NCBI GenBank assembly: GCA_934565415.1
Contig: CAKTHQ010000032.1
Coordinates: 1-25,667 of the forward strand
Direction of reading: 5' to 3'
Source of the DNA: an uncultured Oscillospiraceae bacterium
GTDB lineage: Bacteria > Bacillota > Clostridia > Oscillospirales > Oscillospiraceae
DNA: 25,667 nucleotides
The translations under genes and the position numbers were made by a program. The notes below the pieces were generated by a model that made no database searches, was not told the origin of the DNA, and was given only the letters and a program-made list of their open reading frames with translations. Below, piece by piece: positions 21,774-25,667 of the stretch. Numbering within the stretch: the stretch's first letter is position 1; the number at the start of each line of letters is the position of its first letter.

Positions 21774-23858
21774 TTATTCTTCCGGCAGAAGGTTCGTCAT
21801 ACTCTTCAGGCTGATGCCCAGAGTGGACATATTGTGCAGCAGGGCCGAGGTGGTGGGGGGCAGGATGCCTACCAGCCCCAGGCCGATCAGGCTGCAGTTG
21901 AAGCCGATGATAAACCGGTAGTTCCTGTGAATCCGGTCCATAAGGGCGCAGCTGAGCTGCCGCAGAGTCACCAGGGCCCGCAGGTCCTCGGAAGAGACGG
22001 TAATATCCGCAATCTCCTGGGCGATGGCGGCGCCTGTGGAAATGGCGATGCCCACATCCGCCTCCGAAAGGGCCGGGGAATCGTTGACGCCATCGCCTAC
22101 CATGATGACCACATGGCCCGCCTGCCGGGCCTTGCGGATAAATTCGGCCTTGTCCTCCGGCAGCACCTCCGCATGGACCTGATCCACGCCCACGGCTTTG
22201 GCCACGGCCTGGGCGGTCCTGCGGTTGTCGCCGGTCATCATCACAACGTTTGTAATGCCGCAGTCGTGCAGGGCCTGGATGGCCAGAGGGGCTTCCGCCC
22301 GCAGAGGGTCGGAAATGCACAGCACCGCCGCCAGAACGCCGCCGATGCACAGATACAGGTGGGAGTAGCTGGGGTCCAGGCTCTGGAACAGCCCCTCCTC
22401 CCCATCCGGGATCACGCAGCCCTCATCCTCAAATACAAAGTGGGAAGAGCCGATGATGACCTTCTCCCCCTCTACCATGCTGGAGATGCCGTGGGCCACG
22501 ATGTATTGCACCTGGGAGTGGTACTCCTGGTGGGCAAGGCCCCGGCGCTTGGCCTCCTCTACCACGGCGTTGGCAATAGAATGGGGATAGTGCTCCTCCA
22601 GGCAGGCCGCCAGACGCAGCATGTCCGCCTCCTCGTGCCCGCCGAAGGGCACCACCTTGGCCACCCTGGGGGTGGCATAGGTCAGGGTGCCGGTCTTGTC
22701 AAAAACGACGGTATCGGCCTTGGCGATATTTTCCAGGAACCGGCCGCCCTTGACGGAAATATGGAACTGGGCGCTTTCCCGCATGGCAGACAGCACCGCG
22801 ATGGGAATGGCCAGCTTCAAAGCGCAGGAGAAGTCCACCATCAGCACGGACAGGGTCTTGGTCACGTTCCGGGTCAGCAGATAGGTGAGCGCCGTGCCGC
22901 CCAGGGTATAGGGCACCAGCTTATCCGCCAGATGGGAGGCGCTGGCCTCGGCGGAGGACTTGAGCTTTTCGGAGTCCTCGATCATCTTCACGATCCGGTC
23001 GTACCGGCCGCTGCCCTGGGCCTTCTCCACCCGGACCACGCACTCGCCCTCTTCGGCCACGGTACCGGCATACACCAGGCTGCCGATGCCCTTCACCACG
23101 GGCTGGGATTCGCCGGTCATACTCGACTGGTTCACCATGGCCTCGCCGGAAACCACCTTGCCGTCCAGGGGAATCAGGCTGCCGGTACGGACAACGATCC
23201 TGTCCCCCACCTGCACCTGGCCCACGGGAACCAGGACCTCTTCCCCGGTTTCCGTTTGCAGCCACACGTTTTCCACCTGCAGGGACATGGCCCCGGCCAG
23301 GTCCGCCACGGACTTCTTGTGGGTCCACTCCTCCAGGATTTCCCCCAGCCGCAGCATGAACATGACGGAACCGGCGGTATCAAAGTCCCCCCGGACCACG
23401 GAAACCGTCACGGCGGTGGCATCCAGCACCGCCACCGTCAGCTTCCCACGGAGCAGGGCGGTAAGGCCTTCCTTAATATATTTAAAGGATTTTATAACCG
23501 CAATGGCCGCCGTTACCGGGAAAGGCAGAAAAACCTTGCTGAAGGCCCGCCGGGCCACGGTAAAGGTCAGCTTCTCCTCAAATTCCCGGTTTAAAGCCCG
23601 GGAGGTGTGCTCGGGCACCAGGTCCATAGCCTCCGCTTTGGGGAAGGAAAACCGGGCCAGTGCGGCAATCAGCGTTTTTCTGTCCCCGGTGTAGCGGATC
23701 ACCGCATCCTGGGTCCGGTCGAAAACCGATACCGCCGCAATGCCCTTTTCATTTTTTAAATAGTATTCCAGTACATCCGCCTGATGCAGGCTCATACGCC
23801 CGCAGTGCAGGTGTACCCGCATCCGGCCGCTGGATTCATGCAAAATGGTACATTTCAT
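21774..23858 (-). CDS. P1B-type metal-transporting ATPase with SCALK motif
   Basis: A 694-residue membrane pump. Residues 1 to about 75 form a ferredoxin-like metal domain without the CxxC metal site. Then follow membrane segments, the actuator TGES (248-251), the transport-site helix with SCALKLAIP (344-352) in place of the usual CPC/SPC motif, phosphorylation site DKTGT (387-391), a PHSIA variant of the HP motif, MTGDN (541-545), GDGVND (588-593), and two C-terminal membrane segments. The metal is uncertain; related pumps with a small partner gene include mycobacterial CtpC. ATG 23858 was preferred over TTG 23873 because GGGAGAA lies at the right distance and the TTG codon abuts it. Confidence 0.9.
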   Translation of the reverse strand: MKCTILHESSGRMRVHLHCGRMSLHQADVLEYYLKNEKGIAAVSVFDRTQDAVIRYTGDRKTLIAALARFSFPKAEAMDLVPEHTSRALNREFEEKLTFTVARRAFSKVFLPFPVTAAIAVIKSFKYIKEGLTALLRGKLTVAVLDATAVTVSVVRGDFDTAGSVMFMLRLGEILEEWTHKKSVADLAGAMSLQVENVWLQTETGEEVLVPVGQVQVGDRIVVRTGSLIPLDGKVVSGEAMVNQSSMTGESQPVVKGIGSLVYAGTVAEEGECVVRVEKAQGSGRYDRIVKMIEDSEKLKSSAEASASHLADKLVPYTLGGTALTYLLTRNVTKTLSVLMVDFSCALKLAIPIAVLSAMRESAQFHISVKGGRFLENIAKADTVVFDKTGTLTYATPRVAKVVPFGGHEEADMLRLAACLEEHYPHSIANAVVEEAKRRGLAHQEYHSQVQYIVAHGISSMVEGEKVIIGSSHFVFEDEGCVIPDGEEGLFQSLDPSYSHLYLCIGGVLAAVLCISDPLRAEAPLAIQALHDCGITNVVMMTGDNRRTAQAVAKAVGVDQVHAEVLPEDKAEFIRKARQAGHVVIMVGDGVNDSPALSEADVGIAISTGAAIAQEIADITVSSEDLRALVTLRQLSCALMDRIHRNYRFIIGFNCSLIGLGLVGILPPTTSALLHNMSTLGISLKSMTNLLPEE

Positions 23859-23878
23859 ATGGCGTTCTCCCAAAGGAA

Positions 23879-23901
23879 CGCCGCTGCAAAAAGCAGCGGC
23901 G
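23879..23901. repeat. Intercistronic hairpin
   Basis: A 9-bp perfect stem with a 5-base loop, between the small DUF6110-like gene and the ATPase gene. On the - strand the loop is TTTTT and no T-run follows, so it is more likely an mRNA stability element than a terminator. Confidence 0.6.
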
Positions 23902-23905
23902 GCAA

Positions 23906-24172
23906 TTACTCCTGGGTCTCCTCCGCGGAAGCATCGGCGACAACGACCTCTTCTTCCTTCCGGGCCCGGCTGTCGTTGATGTCCTTGGCGTCGGCGTACA
24001 CATCCTCGGCGCTCTCCCGGATGGCGGTAACCGTCTTCATCACGCTGTCCTTGGCCCGCAGAGCCGCGGCAGTGGTATGGGCGTATACCTTCTGGGCATC
24101 CTTGCTGCCCAGGAGCTTCAGGCCAACGGTACCAAACAATACGCCTGCGCCAAACAAACCAATCTTTTTCAT
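23906..24172 (-). CDS. DUF6110/DUF1490-like small membrane-anchored partner of the P-type ATPase
   Basis: An 88-residue protein. A short N-terminal hydrophobic segment (about 4-22, GLFGAGVLFGTVGLKLLG) is followed by SKDAQKVYAHTTAAALRAKDSV, an amphipathic helix region, and a strongly acidic tail (EEEVVVADASAEETQE). The architecture resembles mycobacterial DUF1490 (PacL) proteins encoded beside P1B ATPases, which organise pump platforms and bind metal with their tail; Firmicute forms are, I believe, called DUF6110. AGGAGG lies upstream. It is first in a two-gene operon with the pump, 47 bp apart. The PacL-like role is inferred from layout and neighbour. Confidence 0.75.
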   Translation of the reverse strand: MKKIGLFGAGVLFGTVGLKLLGSKDAQKVYAHTTAAALRAKDSVMKTVTAIRESAEDVYADAKDINDSRARKEEEVVVADASAEETQE

Positions 24173-24229
24173 AATGGAAAACCTCCTGATCTATCTTTAT
24201 CCGTCAGCTGCTGCTAACTGATTTTCCAT

Positions 24230-24258
24230 ATGATAGCACCCGCTAACTTAAAAATCAA
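24230..24258 (-). promoter_or_regulatory. Promoter of the DUF6110-ATPase operon
   Basis: On the - strand, TTGATT (24253-24258), 17 bp, TATCAT (24230-24235). No clear operator is recognised; a loose inverted repeat TCAG/CTGA lies in the leader at about 24204-24221. Confidence 0.5.
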
Positions 24259-24338
24259 TGGTTTTTTCCAAAAATTCAAAAACTTGTCAAATTCTGTCCT
24301 TTTCCCCCGGAACAGCACTTTCCGCTTTGTACAATTTG

Positions 24339-24370
24339 AAAAACCGCCTGTCTTTTTGAACAGGCGGTTT
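24339..24370 (-). terminator. Terminator after the 73-residue gene
   Basis: An 11-bp stem (24341-24351 with 24360-24370), 8-base loop, and TTTTT on the - strand. Confidence 0.85.
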
Positions 24371-24375
24371 GTTTG

Positions 24376-24597
24376 CTACTCTGTAAAGGTATACCTCACC
24401 ATGCTTCCCTTCCCGTCGCCGGTGATGATCAGGATGTCCCCCGCCGGGGTCTTCGCCGTATCCATAATGGGATAGGGGGCTTTTTCCCTTACATAGGCCT
24501 CGGGGCTTTCGCATTCGGCTTCCAGGATTTCCTTTTTGGCGTGTTTTTCCCCGCCGCAGGGGTTGACGGTTTCAACCAGGATTTCATATTCGTGCAT
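24376..24597 (-). CDS. Hypothetical protein, 73 residues
   Basis: Not recognised. A small, soluble, acidic protein with no signal peptide or membrane segment. It starts MHEYEILVETVNPCGG, has PYPIMDTAKTPAGD in the middle, and ends ILIITGDGKGSMVRYTFTE, which reads as two beta strands. The conserved-looking CGG and the alternating strand pattern suggest a compact alpha/beta fold. AAGGAGG lies ten bases before the ATG and a strong terminator follows the stop, so it is a real single-gene unit. Nothing in the context gives a function. Confidence 0.7.
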   Translation of the reverse strand: MHEYEILVETVNPCGGEKHAKKEILEAECESPEAYVREKAPYPIMDTAKTPAGDILIITGDGKGSMVRYTFTE

Positions 24598-24677
24598 GGT
24601 GGGATACCTCCTTTTTTATCAGCTTATCATAGCTTTGGCGCAATGGCAAATAGGCATTTCTGCCAAAAATCTTATGC

Positions 24678-25401
24678 CTATTCTGTGTGATCTGCCAGCT
24701 CCCGGTAGGTTTTTACGATGATGACCGCGGCAATGGCAAAGGTCAGAATATCCGATACGGGCATGGAGTACAGCACGCCGTCCAGGCCGAAGAAAATAGG
24801 CAGCACCCATCATGCCCCATTTGCATACAAAAATAAAGATAGGGTCCAGAATCATATTCAGGATAGCACCGGCCAGAGTGGACACCATGGCAAACTTTGG
24901 GTTCCCGTCGGCCCGGATGATGGGGTTCATGGCCTGGCCGAACATATAAAAGGGAATGCCCAGGGTGATATAGAAGAAGTATTCCTTGCTGTAGCGGAAG
25001 GTCTCCCCGTTTACCGTGCCGCCGAACATGGCAATGATGCCGTCGGAGAAAATCAGATACACCGCCGTTAAAAGGAGGCTCGCAGCCACCGCCAGAATAA
25101 CGGCGTTGCCCACGCTTTTCTTTGCACTGCCCGCATCTTCCTGGCCCAAACGGATGCTCACAAAGGCGCAGCAGCCGTCGCCGATGAGAACCGCTATGGC
25201 CAGAGCCACCACCGTCAGGGGGAACACTACCGTATTGGCCGCGTTGCCGAAAGAACCCAGATAAGAAGCATTGGCAATAAAAATTTGGTCTACAATGTTG
25301 TAAAGGGCCCCTACCAGCAGGGAAATAATGCAGGGAATCGCATACCCCCGCATCAGGCCGCCAATGGGTGCCGTGCCCAGACCGATGTTTTTGTTTTCCA
25401 T
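24678..25401 (-). pseudogene. MATE-family transporter with internal deletion
   Basis: The first 201 codons encode a normal MATE N-terminal half: MENKNIGLGTAPIGGLM, YNIVDQIFIAN, GCCAFVSIRLGQ, NPIIRADGNPKFAM. After GMMGAA the frame turns to junk. The true C-terminal end (PIFFGLDGVLYSMPV through the final TYRELADHTE and stop) is found directly behind in another frame (24678-24800). Compared with a family length near 445, about 200 residues are missing at 24799-24806, where the word GTGCTGCC fits both sides. The frame as it stands would give a 260-residue truncated protein. AGGTGA precedes the start, and the promoter and leader are intact, so the loss may be recent. An assembly error is the alternative. 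Confidence 0.85.
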
Positions 25402-25423
25402 TCTTTTTCACCTTTCACCGTAT

Positions 25424-25463
25424 AAAAATATGCGCAAACCCGGCAACATCCGGATTTACGCAT
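25424..25463 (-). terminator. Attenuator-like terminator in the leader of the broken MATE gene
   Basis: A 14-bp stem (25430-25443 with 25450-25463, two G-U pairs) with a 6-base loop, then TTTTT on the - strand. It lies between the promoter and the MATE ribosome site. Confidence 0.7.
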
Positions 25464-25522
25464 TTCGCTACACAATGAAGATAGGGCCCTGCGGCACTCC
25501 CGTTTTTCCCGGAAGCCAGCCT

Positions 25523-25551
25523 ATTATAGCAGGTTTAGGGCTGGATTTCAA
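25523..25551 (-). promoter_or_regulatory. Promoter of the broken MATE gene
   Basis: On the - strand, TTGAAA (25546-25551), 17 bp, TATAAT (25523-25528). The leader to the start codon is about 115 bases. Confidence 0.8.
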
Positions 25552-25599
25552 ATGTTTTTTGCGGGTTTGAACGGAGTGGCAAATGGGGAGTTGACGGGG

Positions 25600-25667
25600 T
25601 AAACGGTAGGTACCGAAGGCAAGCTCTTCCCCCCTCCTGCATGGAGGGGGTGCCCACCGCAGTGGGC
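25600..25667. repeat. Dispersed hairpin repeat, copy 3, at the window edge
   Basis: A CCCCCTCC/GGAGGGGG hairpin (about 25630-25650), then GCCCAC-CGCA-GTGGGC (25652-25667). On the - strand it reads on into GGAAGAGCTTGCCTTCGGTACC, like the copies near 8429-8480 and 10648-10690. It may continue past the window. Confidence 0.5.

Noticed and set aside
21741..23594. Open frame on the + strand (617 codons) opposite the P-type ATPase
   Set aside because: Antisense shadow with His/Gly/Gln-rich sequence; the - strand frame has every P-type ATPase motif.
25402..25528. ZTP, guanidine or fluoride riboswitch in the MATE leader
   Set aside because: Some words (such as TGCCGC) recall the ZTP core, but the required blocks and order are missing, so only an unnamed structured leader is reported.
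1..25667. CRISPR array, tRNA or rRNA genes
   Set aside because: No regularly spaced direct repeats, no tRNA-like cloverleaf with CCA-type end and no rRNA text was noticed; the repeats present are palindromic and dispersed.

Overview
The window reads as chromosome of a GC-rich, anaerobic Gram-positive bacterium, most likely a member of the Clostridia close to the Oscillospiraceae. This rests on strong AGGAGG-type ribosome sites, the C5 (glutamate) tetrapyrrole route with the early anaerobic cobalamin branch, a B12 riboswitch, a 3H-domain niacin regulator, a PfoR-like membrane protein, and many GC-rich palindromic intergenic repeats. The species call is inference from gene content, not a database match.

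Region 1 (1-8328, + strand) is a tetrapyrrole cluster from glutamyl-tRNA to precorrin-2 with entry into the cobalt branch: cbiK-cbiL fusion, hemA-precorrin-2 dehydrogenase fusion, hemC, cobA-hemD fusion, then, after a 627-bp palindromic repeat block, hemB and hemL. The first four genes overlap end to end. Three of them are two-domain fusions grouped around uroporphyrinogen III and precorrin-2. No protoporphyrin or heme genes are present.

Region 2 (8329-15844, + strand) opens with a 188-bp inverted-repeat element, a near-consensus promoter, a cobalamin riboswitch and an intrinsic terminator. Behind them lies a nickel/oligopeptide-type ABC importer: lipoprotein binding protein, two permeases and two ATPases. 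A previously unlisted 58-residue lipoprotein ORF and a MATE exporter follow, translationally linked to the importer. This B12-controlled import/export operon beside a corrin-precursor cluster is the most interesting system in the window. Cobalt or a cobalt chelate, or a corrinoid or tetrapyrrole precursor, is the natural guess for the substrate.

Region 3 (15843-20037) holds an orphan phage-type replication pair (DUF6291-like protein and DnaC-like helicase loader, - strand). Next is a divergent pair: NiaR-type niacin repressor (+) and a PfoR/PTS_EIIC_2-type membrane protein (-) whose promoter carries a likely NiaR operator. A histidine phosphatase (-) follows.

Region 4 (20056-25667, - strand) carries pyruvate kinase, a P1B-type metal ATPase with SCALK in place of the usual CPC-type motif plus a small membrane-anchored partner, a 73-residue conserved-looking hypothetical, and a second MATE gene broken by an internal deletion. 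That broken gene still has its promoter and a structured, terminator-bearing leader. Dispersed hairpin repeats occur in the intergenic spaces throughout.
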